DNA of 64,000 nt, taken from NCBI RefSeq assembly GCF_022370635.2, contig NZ_CP092362.2:1984001-2048000 (forward strand), given 5' to 3'. The notes beneath the pieces are model-generated. The model saw nothing but the letters and a program-made list of their open reading frames with translations. It had not been told where the DNA came from and did no database searches. Made by a program: the position numbers and the translations under genes. Positions within the stretch are counted from its first letter, which is position 1. Each line of letters starts with the position of its first letter. This stretch comes from Mycolicibacterium crocinum. Lineage in GTDB: Bacteria > Actinomycetota > Actinomycetes > Mycobacteriales > Mycobacteriaceae. Shown here piece after piece: positions 24,093-31,664 of the stretch.

Positions 24093-24905
24093 TTACGACG
24101 GCGGGCCGGTGCAGTAGGTCCGTGGCGGCATGGTCCACATGAGTTGTTTCGTGCCGGGCGGACACAGGTCGAAGTCGGCGGCCTCCACGCGCTTGACCAC
24201 CGTGAAGTTGGCGGAGGCGTCGGTGCAGTCGACGGGTTCGAGGGTGTTGCCCTGGTTGGGGTGCCCGGGCGTCGGCGTGCCGTGGATTGCCGCGTAGCAG
24301 TGGCCGCTCAAGAGGTTGGGCACGAAGCAGACGGCGTACGCGTCGTTGGTCCAGCGCGCGAAACTGGTGTCCTCCCGTTTACCGTCCGGGCACTTCGCAT
24401 CTTGAACGCCGGCGCTGACGACTTCGAAAACGCCCTGCGGGTCGGTGCAACTGGTGATGTCATTGGTGCCGATCGCTCCCGAGCCCAGGGCCTCACCGGT
24501 GATGCATTGCCCGATTTTCACTGGGGGAGAGAATGATTCGGCTGCTTTACGCTCGCCGGCCGAGTCGGCGACCCGTGCGACTGCACCTGCGAGACCGACG
24601 GCGATGAGGATGGCGCCCGCGGTGATCAAGCCACGTCCGGCGGTCGGCCGCGGCGGCACCGGTGGGTAGCTCGGTGGCGGGTAGCCAGGTTGTGGGTAAC
24701 CCGGCGGCGGATAGCCGGGTGGTGGGTAGCCGACGGGGTAGGGCGGTTGCGCGCGGCGGGCTTTCGCCCGGTCCCGCAGACCGAGGACCAGCAGCAGCAC
24801 CCCGACCGCGGGAAACAGCAGCGTCCACATCAGCTCGCCGATAAGCAGAAATGGCCTGCCGTCGGCAAGCAACGTAGTGGAGGCCGAGTAACTGAACAGG
24901 GTCAC
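24093..24905 (-). CDS. Proline-rich membrane protein with Cys-rich extracytoplasmic domain
   Basis: A 270-residue envelope protein. Segments: a membrane helix 'IGELMWTLLFPAVGVLLLVLGL' (about 22-43), a basic stretch, a cytoplasmic YPPPGYPPPGY repeat (about 54-84), a second helix 'GLITAGAILIAVGLAGAVARV' and a roughly 150-residue outer domain with eight cysteines ('GQCITGEALGSG', 'DITSCTDPQGVFEVV', 'VCFVPNLLSGHCYA', 'EPVDCTDASANF', 'FDLCPPGTKQ', 'YCTGPPS'). The outer domain resembles the LppU/SCO3897-type domain of actinobacterial membrane proteins with Pro-rich cytoplasmic tails. The function is unknown. It starts at GTG 24905. Confidence 0.85.
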   Translation of the reverse strand: MTLFSYSASTTLLADGRPFLLIGELMWTLLFPAVGVLLLVLGLRDRAKARRAQPPYPVGYPPPGYPPPGYPQPGYPPPSYPPVPPRPTAGRGLITAGAILIAVGLAGAVARVADSAGERKAAESFSPPVKIGQCITGEALGSGAIGTNDITSCTDPQGVFEVVSAGVQDAKCPDGKREDTSFARWTNDAYAVCFVPNLLSGHCYAAIHGTPTPGHPNQGNTLEPVDCTDASANFTVVKRVEAADFDLCPPGTKQLMWTMPPRTYCTGPPS

Positions 24906-24943
24906 TGATCGTTGACTCTAGCGCCGATCGGTAGCCTGCGGGC

Positions 24944-25891
24944 ATGACCAGTGACACCGGCCGCGTAAAGGTGGCAATCCTCGACGACTACCAGAATGTG
25001 GCGTTGGAGATGGCCGACTGGTCGGCGGTGTCCGGCCGCGCCGACGTCACTGTCTTCAACGACCATGTATCCGACCCGGACGAACTCGTCGATCGTCTGG
25101 CGCCCTTCGATGTCGTGTTCGTGATGCGGGAGCGAACCCCGTTGCCGCGCAGCATCATCGAGCGTCTGCCGAAGCTTAAGATGATCGCCTCCACCGGGCC
25201 GTTCAACGCCTCCATCGACATGGCGGCCGCCGAGGATCACGGCATCCACGTGGGGACCACTGGGGGAACCGTGGCGTCGACGGTCGAACTGACGTGGGCC
25301 CTGATCCTCGCCGGCGCCCGCAATCTCGTCGCGGAGGCACGCTCGGTGCGCGACGGCGGCTGGCAGACGTCGGTGGGCCGAGAACTGTCCGGCCGGGTGC
25401 TCGGCGTGCTCGGGCTGGGCCGCATCGGTGCCCGGGTGGCGCGCATCGGTGAGGCATTCGGCATGGAGGTGATCGCCTGGAGTCAGAACCTGACACCGGA
25501 GGCGGCTGCCGAGGCCGGCGCATCGTACGTCGGAAAGGACGAGCTGTTCAGCCGATCCGACGTGCTGACCATTCACATGAAGCTCAGTGAGCGTTCCACC
25601 GGTCTGGTCGGCGCGGCCGAGTTGGCGCTGATGAAGCCAACGGCGTTGCTGGTCAACACCTCTCGCGGTCCCATCGTCGACGAGGCGGCATTGGTTCAGG
25701 CCCTGAAGTCCACCACCCTGCAGGCCGCGCTCGACGTGTTCGACACCGAGCCGCTGCCGCCGGAGCATCCGCTGCGCAATCTCGACACCGTGATCGCCAC
25801 CCCGCACATCGGTTACGTCGCCGACCGTCCGTACCGCATCTTCTTCCGCGATGCGGTTGCCGCTATCGCCGAGTGGCTCGACCGCCGCTGA
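24944..25891 (+). CDS. D-2-hydroxyacid dehydrogenase (SerA-like)
   Basis: A 315-residue NAD-dependent D-isomer 2-hydroxyacid dehydrogenase. The Rossmann signature is 'GVLGLGRIGARVARIGEAFGMEVIAWSQ' (about 149-176). The catalytic Arg lies in 'NTSRGPIVDEAALVQAL', Glu in 'FDTEPLPPEHPL' and His in 'ATPHIGYV'. There is no ACT domain, so it is not full-length phosphoglycerate dehydrogenase; the acid substrate is unknown. It stands divergently from the Pro-rich membrane protein (38-base gap) and its stop abuts that of the amidohydrolase. Confidence 0.93.
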   Translation: MTSDTGRVKVAILDDYQNVALEMADWSAVSGRADVTVFNDHVSDPDELVDRLAPFDVVFVMRERTPLPRSIIERLPKLKMIASTGPFNASIDMAAAEDHGIHVGTTGGTVASTVELTWALILAGARNLVAEARSVRDGGWQTSVGRELSGRVLGVLGLGRIGARVARIGEAFGMEVIAWSQNLTPEAAAEAGASYVGKDELFSRSDVLTIHMKLSERSTGLVGAAELALMKPTALLVNTSRGPIVDEAALVQALKSTTLQAALDVFDTEPLPPEHPLRNLDTVIATPHIGYVADRPYRIFFRDAVAAIAEWLDRR

Positions 25892-27160
25892 TCAGAACGC
25901 GTTCGGATCCTGCTGCACCGCCGCCGGTACCGGATGCTGGTAGAGCCGTGAGGCGTTCTCCCATGTGACCTTGCGGATGATGTCGTCGGGGAGTCCGCTG
26001 ATCTGCTCACGAATGGTGCGCTGGGTGTGCGGCCACGTCGAGTCGCAGTGCGGGTAGTCGGCCTCGAGCAGGATATTGTCCGCGCCGATCCGGTCGTACT
26101 GGATGAACGACGACTGGTCTTCGACCGCGCAGAATCGGAAGTTGCGGGTGAACACCTCCGCGGGGGTCAGCGTCTCGCCGAGGGCCTTCCACGTGCCGTA
26201 CATTTCGTGGTAGCTCAGCATGTGGTCGAGGCGGTCCAGCAGTCCTGCCACCCAGCCGATTCCACCCTCGGACAGGCAGATTCGCAGATCCGGATAGCGG
26301 GTGCACACGCCTGAGTACAGCCAGTCGACGGCCGCGCTGATCGCGTAGGCGAAGAACAGCACGCCGGCCACGTCGGGCGGGGCGTCATCGGTCGTCGACG
26401 GCGAGGTGCCCGATGAGCCGATGTGCAGATTGACCACGGTGCCGGTGTCCGCGCAGGCCGCCATCATCGGCTCCCAGTAGCCGGAGTGGATGGTGGGCAG
26501 CCCCAGCAGCGCCGGGTTTTCGCTGAAAGTCACCGCGTGGAAACCGCGTTCGGCATTCTCGTAGATCATTCTCGCCCCGACCTCGGGATCGAGCAGCCAG
26601 GGCAGCTGGCAGGGGATGATCCGGTGGGGATACGCGCCGGCCCACGCCTCGATGTGCCAGTCATTCCAGGCCCGCACCGACGCCATCGCCAGGTCTCGGT
26701 CGGTGGTCACCTGCTGTAGCCGCTGACCGGCGAATCCGGGCAGGAACGACGGGAAGTTCAGCGACGCGTAGACGCCGTTGACGTCCATGTCCTTGACCCG
26801 GGCGTGGATATCCCAGGCGCCGCGGCGCATTTCGTCGAACCGGGCCGGCTCGAAGCCGTACTCCGACACCGGCCGCCCGACGACGGCGTTGAACCCGACG
26901 TTGGGCAGCGACTGACCGTCGTACATCCAGGTCTGCCCCCCGTCGTCGGTGTCGACCACCCGCGGTGCCCGGTCGGCGAACTTGCTCGGCACCCGGCCCT
27001 CGAAGGTGTCCGGCGGCTCGACGATGTGATCGTCGACGGAGATGACCGTGTAAAAGCGTTCGGCGCGTTCAGGTTCCGGCAGGAACGTGACGGTTCGGTC
27101 GGCGCCGGTCTTGGCGGTGGTGAAGTTCAGATTCGACTGCAGCTCTTCGATGGAAGCCAT
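25892..27160 (-). CDS. Amidohydrolase-2 family metal-dependent hydrolase/decarboxylase
   Basis: A 422-residue TIM-barrel enzyme of the ACMSD/LigY-like amidohydrolase_2 group. The N-terminal metal motif is 'VISVDDHIVEPPDTFEGRVP', with the D-x-H pair. Further elements are 'AVTFSENPALLGLPTIHS', 'VVNLHIGSSGTSP' with a second His, and 'ILLEADYPHCDSTWPHT' with the terminal acidic metal ligand. ATG 27160 is chosen; GGCTCC-type sequence before it is a weak ribosome site. It is last of a leftward operon (gntR, acyl-CoA ligase, class II aldolase), 14 bases after the aldolase. Such enzymes decarboxylate or hydrolyse carboxylated intermediates; the actual substrate is unknown. Confidence 0.9.
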   Translation of the reverse strand: MASIEELQSNLNFTTAKTGADRTVTFLPEPERAERFYTVISVDDHIVEPPDTFEGRVPSKFADRAPRVVDTDDGGQTWMYDGQSLPNVGFNAVVGRPVSEYGFEPARFDEMRRGAWDIHARVKDMDVNGVYASLNFPSFLPGFAGQRLQQVTTDRDLAMASVRAWNDWHIEAWAGAYPHRIIPCQLPWLLDPEVGARMIYENAERGFHAVTFSENPALLGLPTIHSGYWEPMMAACADTGTVVNLHIGSSGTSPSTTDDAPPDVAGVLFFAYAISAAVDWLYSGVCTRYPDLRICLSEGGIGWVAGLLDRLDHMLSYHEMYGTWKALGETLTPAEVFTRNFRFCAVEDQSSFIQYDRIGADNILLEADYPHCDSTWPHTQRTIREQISGLPDDIIRKVTWENASRLYQHPVPAAVQQDPNAF

Positions 27161-27174
27161 GGCAGGAGCCCCTT

Positions 27175-27948
27175 TCAGTCCAGTACGCCGCGGTCGGCCT
27201 TGATGGTCATGCGCGCCGCACCCGCCCAGTACACGTCGGCGGCGCGTTCGATCAACGAGGCCTGCATGCCGACCAGGTCGCCGTGGTTCATCTTCGACGG
27301 CGTGCGCCCGCTGACCAGCACGTCGTAGGCCAAGCGGCACACCCGTTCGATGGACACCGCCCGGTACACCGCGGCCGGCAGGTCGTGTCCGGTCGTGATG
27401 ACGCCGTGGTTGGCCAGTATCACCAGATTGGCCGAGCCGATCTGGCCAGCCAGTTCGGCTGCGCGCCAAGGAGTGTCGATCTCGCCATCGTATTTCTCGA
27501 CCAGATACATGTCGTCGAGGAACAATGCCCCGGTCTGGTGGACGAGCTCGGGGAGCATTCCCAGCGCCGCGATGAGGCTGACGTAGTAGGGATGGTTGTG
27601 GATCACCACCCTGGCATCGGGGCGGCGCCGGTGTATTTCGGTGTGGATGTGGATGGCCGGCGTGACATCCCAGCGGCCGCGAATGACATGTGCGTCCTCG
27701 TCGACCACGCAGATGTCGGAGGCGGTCAGCTCCTGCCACCACAGGCCCCATGGGTTGACGTACATGTCGGTCTGACCCTCGGGCTGCCAGGTGATGTGGC
27801 CGGCCATGTTCTCCGCGAAACCGATGTCGGCGAGGTGGCGGAACGCGATCGCCATCTTCTGCTCGTCGGTGAGGTCGACGCCGATGGGCGGCGTCTTCGA
27901 CGGGGCCCATACTCCCAGGCCGCCCCGGCGCACTTCCGATGTGCTCAT
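27175..27948 (-). CDS. Class II aldolase/adducin-family protein
   Basis: A 257-residue zinc-dependent aldolase/decarboxylase-fold protein. Zinc ligands are visible in 'HIHTEIHRRRPDARVVIHNHPYY' and 'LVILANHGVITTG', with a Glu/Asp-rich stretch 'LDDMYLVEKYDGEID' between them. The family includes fuculose-phosphate aldolase, L-ribulose-5-phosphate epimerase and many enzymes of unknown substrate; mycobacterial members are often found with acyl-CoA ligases. The ATG at 27948 overlaps the ligase stop (ATGA), so the genes are translationally coupled. It precedes the amidohydrolase by 14 bases. Confidence 0.92.
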   Translation of the reverse strand: MSTSEVRRGGLGVWAPSKTPPIGVDLTDEQKMAIAFRHLADIGFAENMAGHITWQPEGQTDMYVNPWGLWWQELTASDICVVDEDAHVIRGRWDVTPAIHIHTEIHRRRPDARVVIHNHPYYVSLIAALGMLPELVHQTGALFLDDMYLVEKYDGEIDTPWRAAELAGQIGSANLVILANHGVITTGHDLPAAVYRAVSIERVCRLAYDVLVSGRTPSKMNHGDLVGMQASLIERAADVYWAGAARMTIKADRGVLD

Positions 27949-29540
27949 GATCGCTCCAGTATCGAGTGGATGGTTTCCCGGAGTTGGCCTTTGGCGATCT
28001 TGCCCCCGGAGGACCGCGGCAGCTCGTCGAGCACCTCGAGCCGTTCGGGCAGCAGTTCCTTGGAGACGCCCTGCCGCAGCAGGTGTTCGACCAGGTCGGC
28101 CAGTTCCAGGGTGTCGCCGGGGTTTTTGAGTTCGGCGAACACGCACACCCGCTCACCGAACAGGGGATCCGGCATGGCCACCGCGGCGGCGACAGCGATG
28201 GCGGGGTGACTCGCCACGACCTCCTCGACCGCGACGGCGCTGATGTTCTTGCCGCCGCGCAGAATGAAGTCCGACGTTCGTCCCGCCAGCACCAGGTAGC
28301 CGTCGTCGTCCAGGTCGCAGATGTCACCCATCCGCATCCAACCGTCCTTGGTGTACAGCTTGTCGTGGTCGGTGCCGCCGAGATACCCGAGGCTGAGGGC
28401 CGGGCCGCGGCAAACCGGCTGTCCGCGACCGGATTCCGTGACGTCGTCGTCGCCGTCGAACAGCCGGACCTGCATCTCGGGAACAATGCGACCGGCGGTC
28501 CGCAGCCGGTGGTGCAGCGAGTCGTCGACGGTGGTGGCGCTGAGCATGCCGGTCTCGTTGGACCCGTAGAACTGCAGGATCGTGACCCCGGTCAGCTCCT
28601 CGAACTGCGCGGCCTGCGTGTACGGCAGCGGCTCGCCGCCGGTGAACACCACGCGCAGGCTGGACAGGTCGCGCTCGTGCGAGGCGTCGTTGGCAAGGAT
28701 CATCATCAATTGCGTACTCACGCAGCACAACACCGTTGCGCGGTGGCGTTCGATGGCGGCGCACGTCGCGGCGGCGTCGAACCGTTCGATGCGTACGGTC
28801 GTCGCCCCGAGGTAGATCGGGGTGGTGTGCGAGGTCCAGATCCCGAAGCCGAAGGGGGTGGGGATCACCGGCAGGAAGACGTCGTCGGCGGTCAGTTCAC
28901 CGTTGGCGACGGCCTTCTGGTGAAAGTAATGCCATCGATTTTGGTTGTGCACAACGCATTTCGGCAGGCCTGTGGTACCCGATGTCGAGTTGATCAAGAA
29001 CGGGTCGTCGGGGCCCACCGGTGACAGTCCGGACATCGAGCCCGGCGCGGTGTCGATGGTGAGATCGCCGGCGCCGAGAACCACTGCCGGCACCGCAGCC
29101 TCGGCTGCCGCTTGAGCGGCCTGAGGGGCGCGGTCCTCGTCGCTGACCAGAAGCGAGGGTTGGGCGGTCCGCAAGATCTGTGCGGCCTCCCGCACACCGG
29201 CACGCGCTCCGAGGCCGACGCTCACCGCACCACAGCGCTCGATCGCCACCAGTAAGACGTGGATGGCAATGCTGTCGCCGTGCCAGACCGACACCCGGTC
29301 GCTCGGGCGTACGCCCAGTCGTTGCAGCCGCACCGCCAGGTTGGTGGCGGCGTTGTCGAACTCCGACCAGGTGAGTGCCCGGTCGGGCGGGTCCAGGTTG
29401 AAGTCGACATAGGCGGTCTTGTCTGGCGTGGCGGAGGCGTTGCGGCCGACGCAGTCGGACAGAGTCGTGTCGGTCCACCAGCCGGCGGCCCGGTAGTGCG
29501 CCGCTTCGGCGCTGGTCGTGACGGCAGCGTCGACAGCCAT
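27945..29540 (-). CDS. AMP-dependent acyl/aryl-CoA ligase
   Basis: A 531-residue ANL-superfamily adenylate-forming enzyme that activates a carboxylate through an acyl-AMP to its CoA thioester. Motifs: the P-loop 'LINSTSGTTGLPKCVVHNQ' (about 187-205), 'FYGSNETGMLS' (A5), 'MGDICDLDDDGYLVLAGRTSDFILRGGKNIS' (A7-A8) and the catalytic Lys near the end in 'RSSGGKIAKGQL'. ATG 29540 is preferred to GTG 29543 and TTG 29546. It is the second gene of the gntR-led operon, 30 bases after the regulator and overlapping the aldolase start. The acid it activates is unknown; an aromatic or branched acid would suit the neighbours. Confidence 0.94.
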   Translation of the reverse strand: MAVDAAVTTSAEAAHYRAAGWWTDTTLSDCVGRNASATPDKTAYVDFNLDPPDRALTWSEFDNAATNLAVRLQRLGVRPSDRVSVWHGDSIAIHVLLVAIERCGAVSVGLGARAGVREAAQILRTAQPSLLVSDEDRAPQAAQAAAEAAVPAVVLGAGDLTIDTAPGSMSGLSPVGPDDPFLINSTSGTTGLPKCVVHNQNRWHYFHQKAVANGELTADDVFLPVIPTPFGFGIWTSHTTPIYLGATTVRIERFDAAATCAAIERHRATVLCCVSTQLMMILANDASHERDLSSLRVVFTGGEPLPYTQAAQFEELTGVTILQFYGSNETGMLSATTVDDSLHHRLRTAGRIVPEMQVRLFDGDDDVTESGRGQPVCRGPALSLGYLGGTDHDKLYTKDGWMRMGDICDLDDDGYLVLAGRTSDFILRGGKNISAVAVEEVVASHPAIAVAAAVAMPDPLFGERVCVFAELKNPGDTLELADLVEHLLRQGVSKELLPERLEVLDELPRSSGGKIAKGQLRETIHSILERS

Positions 29541-29570
29541 CACCAAATCATATGAAAATGAGGACCGGCG

Positions 29571-30335
29571 TCAATGGTCTCGCTGCCGGACCATGGTGGG
29601 GTCGACGTTTCCGGCCGAACCGGGGTAGTGCTGTGCGGTGATCAGGTGCGCGGCGGCGAGGTCGTGGGCCAGGCGCGCATCGCCGGCCTCGATGGCGTCG
29701 ATCACCCGACGGTGGTCCTCCAGGACTGCCAGCCGCTCGGTGACGGGGACGACGCCGTCGTCGCTGACCTGCGTCGACCAGCCCTGTTCGTGCGCTGACC
29801 ACAGGGTCTCCAGCGCTCCGGCGAGCATGATCATGGTCTGGTTGCCGCACAGCGCGACCAGCGCCTCGTGGTAGCGCCGGCTCGCCGAGATCGCCCGTTG
29901 GAAGTCATCGGCGGCGTCGACGGCTTCGGCATGCAGTTCGCGTAGGGCCGGCACGACGGCGTGGTCCCGGTCGGTCCGCTCGGCGCACAGCGCCGCGCAC
30001 GCCGGCTCCATCTGCCGTAGTGCCCCGCCCACGTCGGCCAGGCTCACGTCCTGCGATCCCAGAACCAAGCCGATCGTGTAGGCGACGTTCGCGGCGTTGG
30101 GCCGGCGCACCACCGCGCCGCCGAGCTTGCCGCGGCGCACCCGCAGGAGTCCTTCGGCTTCCAGGATGCGCATGGCTTCGCGCAGCGAGGGCTTGCTCAC
30201 CGGGAACTCGCGCAGCAGCTCGTCCTCTTTCGGAAGGATGCTGCCGTCGGCCAATTCGCCCAACAGAATTCGCCGGCGCAGTTGATCGGCAACCTGCTCG
30301 GCGAGGCGGCGGAATTGAATCGTCGGTTCTGACAC
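29571..30335 (-). CDS. GntR/FadR-family transcriptional regulator
   Basis: A FadR-subfamily GntR regulator of about 254 residues. The winged helix is 'VADQLRRRILLGELADGSILPKEDELLREFPVSKPSLREAMRILEAEGLL' in outline, followed by the all-helical FCD effector domain with metal-site residues such as 'RYHEALVALCGNQ' and 'DHRRVIDAIEAGD'. GTG 30335 or TTG 30344 is the start; neither has a strong ribosome site. It leads the ligase-aldolase-amidohydrolase operon and is divergent from the quinone oxidoreductase. The 68-base divergent region holds an ACTTG-TTT-CAAGT repeat that fits a GntR site. Confidence 0.92.
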   Translation of the reverse strand: MSEPTIQFRRLAEQVADQLRRRILLGELADGSILPKEDELLREFPVSKPSLREAMRILEAEGLLRVRRGKLGGAVVRRPNAANVAYTIGLVLGSQDVSLADVGGALRQMEPACAALCAERTDRDHAVVPALRELHAEAVDAADDFQRAISASRRYHEALVALCGNQTMIMLAGALETLWSAHEQGWSTQVSDDGVVPVTERLAVLEDHRRVIDAIEAGDARLAHDLAAAHLITAQHYPGSAGNVDPTMVRQRDH

Positions 30336-30346
30336 TTGTTTCAAGT
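30334..30346. promoter_or_regulatory. Inverted repeat at the gntR start
   Basis: ACTTG-TTT-CAAGT is a perfect 5-base inverted repeat overlapping the gntR start codon region. Its position between two divergent transcription units fits autoregulation by the FadR-type protein. A TTGTACGAT stretch (minus strand, near 30365-30373) is a weaker second candidate. Confidence 0.4.
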
Positions 30347-30403
30347 CGGCTGGTAAGTGAATGCATCGTACAAGGGATGCCGGGTGAAATGAGGAGAGCA
30401 GCG

Positions 30404-31396
30404 ATGGCGACGATGGCAGCGGTCGGGTCGTTCAACGGCCTGCCGATCGACGATCCGCAGGCACTGCAGGACGTCAAGATCGAGATCCCCGAACTGCGTC
30501 CGCGCGATGTGCTCGTCGAGGTCGCCGCGGTCTCGGTCAACCCGGTCGACATCAAACGTCGGCAGTCGCTCACGCCCACCAGCACGCCGGTGATCCTCGG
30601 ATTCGACGCGGCGGGCGTCGTCACGGCCGTCGGGCCAGACGTCAGCACGCTCTCTGTGGGTGACGAGGTCTGGTACGCCGGCGACATCTCCCGGCCCGGC
30701 ACCAACGCCCAATTCCACGCCGTCGATGAGCGGATCGTGTCCCGCAAGCCGCAATCGTTGTCCTTCGCCGACGCGGCGGCCCTGCCGTTGACGACGATCA
30801 CGGCCTGGGAGTCGTTGTTCGACCGCTTCGAACTGACTCGGGAATCGAAAGGCGACCTGCTGATCATGGGCGCGGCCGGTGGCGTCGGCTCGGTGATGAT
30901 CCAGTTGGCCAAGGCGCTGACCGGGGTGCGGGTGATCGGGACGGCGAGCCGGGCAGAGTCTGCGCAGTGGGCCACCGAACTGGGCGCGGACGTGGTGATC
31001 AACCACCACGATCTGCGCACCGAGGCCCTAGCGGCCGCCCCCGCCGGTGTCGACTGGGTGTTCTCGCCACACTCGGCGGGCAACGTCGAGGACTACGCCG
31101 AGATCCTCAAGCCGTTCGGCCACGTCGCCGCGATCGACGACCCGAAGGACCTGGACTTGATGCCGCTGAAAACCAAGAGCATCGCCTGGCATTGGGAGTT
31201 CATGTTCACCAAACCGCTGTTCGGGCTGCCGGGCCAGCAGGAGCTGCTCGCGGCGACCGCGAAGCTCGTCGACGACGGAATCATCCGCAGCACCGTCACG
31301 AACAAGATCGATAATTTCAGCGCCGACGGTCTGCGAGAGGCTCACAAAGCGGTCGAATCTGGCCGCATGGTGGGCAAGGTCGTCGTCCGCCGATGA
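30404..31396 (+). CDS. Zinc-independent MDR alcohol dehydrogenase/quinone oxidoreductase
   Basis: A 330-residue medium-chain reductase of the zinc-free quinone oxidoreductase branch. N-terminal GroES-like part: 'LVEVAAVSVNPVDIKRRQS' and 'LGFDAAGVVTAVGPDVSTLSVGDEVWY'. The nucleotide site is 'LLIMGAAGGVGSVMIQLAKAL' (about 150-170), and the C-terminus is 'HKAVESGRMVGKVVVRR'. Catalytic-zinc Cys/His ligands are absent. ATG 30404 has GAGGAG 7 bases ahead. It is divergent from the gntR operon and is probably co-regulated, reducing an enoyl or quinone-type intermediate with NADPH. Confidence 0.93.
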   Translation: MATMAAVGSFNGLPIDDPQALQDVKIEIPELRPRDVLVEVAAVSVNPVDIKRRQSLTPTSTPVILGFDAAGVVTAVGPDVSTLSVGDEVWYAGDISRPGTNAQFHAVDERIVSRKPQSLSFADAAALPLTTITAWESLFDRFELTRESKGDLLIMGAAGGVGSVMIQLAKALTGVRVIGTASRAESAQWATELGADVVINHHDLRTEALAAAPAGVDWVFSPHSAGNVEDYAEILKPFGHVAAIDDPKDLDLMPLKTKSIAWHWEFMFTKPLFGLPGQQELLAATAKLVDDGIIRSTVTNKIDNFSADGLREAHKAVESGRMVGKVVVRR

Positions 31397-31454
31397 CGTC
31401 CGGGGCGGCCGACCGTGCCCATAGGTAGGTCGGCTCTCGCCGCCGGTGGCGGAC

Positions 31455-31595
31455 TTACTTGTGCGCGGGGCGCTTCAGCAGGAACTGAAGCCAGCGAACG
31501 TCGATCAACATGAGATTCAACGTAAGGGCGAAAAATAAGGTGGCAAGCTCCTAGCGGTAATACGTCGCTAAGAATATTTGCCAGAACGCCTTTAT
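31455..31595 (-). pseudogene. Decayed 46-codon membrane-protein frame (lost start, in-frame TAG)
   Basis: On the minus strand one frame reads (ATA)KAFWQIFLATYYR, then TAG, then 'ELATLFFALTLNLMLID' and 'VRWLQFLLKRPAHK', then TAA. AGGGAG lies 5 bases before the ATA, just where a start ATG would be expected. A single G-to-A change at each place (ATG to ATA, TGG to TAG) would explain both defects. The intact product would be a 46-residue single-span protein with a basic tail. GC is far lower than in the neighbours. A 7-base hairpin (31472-31491) overlaps its end. The rest of the gap 31397-31664 is empty. The downstream part might still be translated from its internal ATG. Confidence 0.45.
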
Positions 31596-31664
31596 TTTCT
31601 CCCTGGCCAGCGGTTCTGGCCGCCGGGTGCTGAGCCGTCCGTTAGCGATAACGCTGCTTGACCG

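Noticed and set aside
27161..28486. An N-terminal extension of the amidohydrolase frame across the class II aldolase
   Set aside because: The extension is Arg/Pro-rich with no domain, and the aldolase and ligase genes occupy the same DNA in their own frames with clear motifs.
31472..31491. GCTTCAG-CAGGAA-CTGAAGC hairpin as a transcription terminator between convergent genes
   Set aside because: It is a perfect 7-base stem but has no T run on either strand and falls inside the small decayed reading frame, so I did not list it separately as a terminator.
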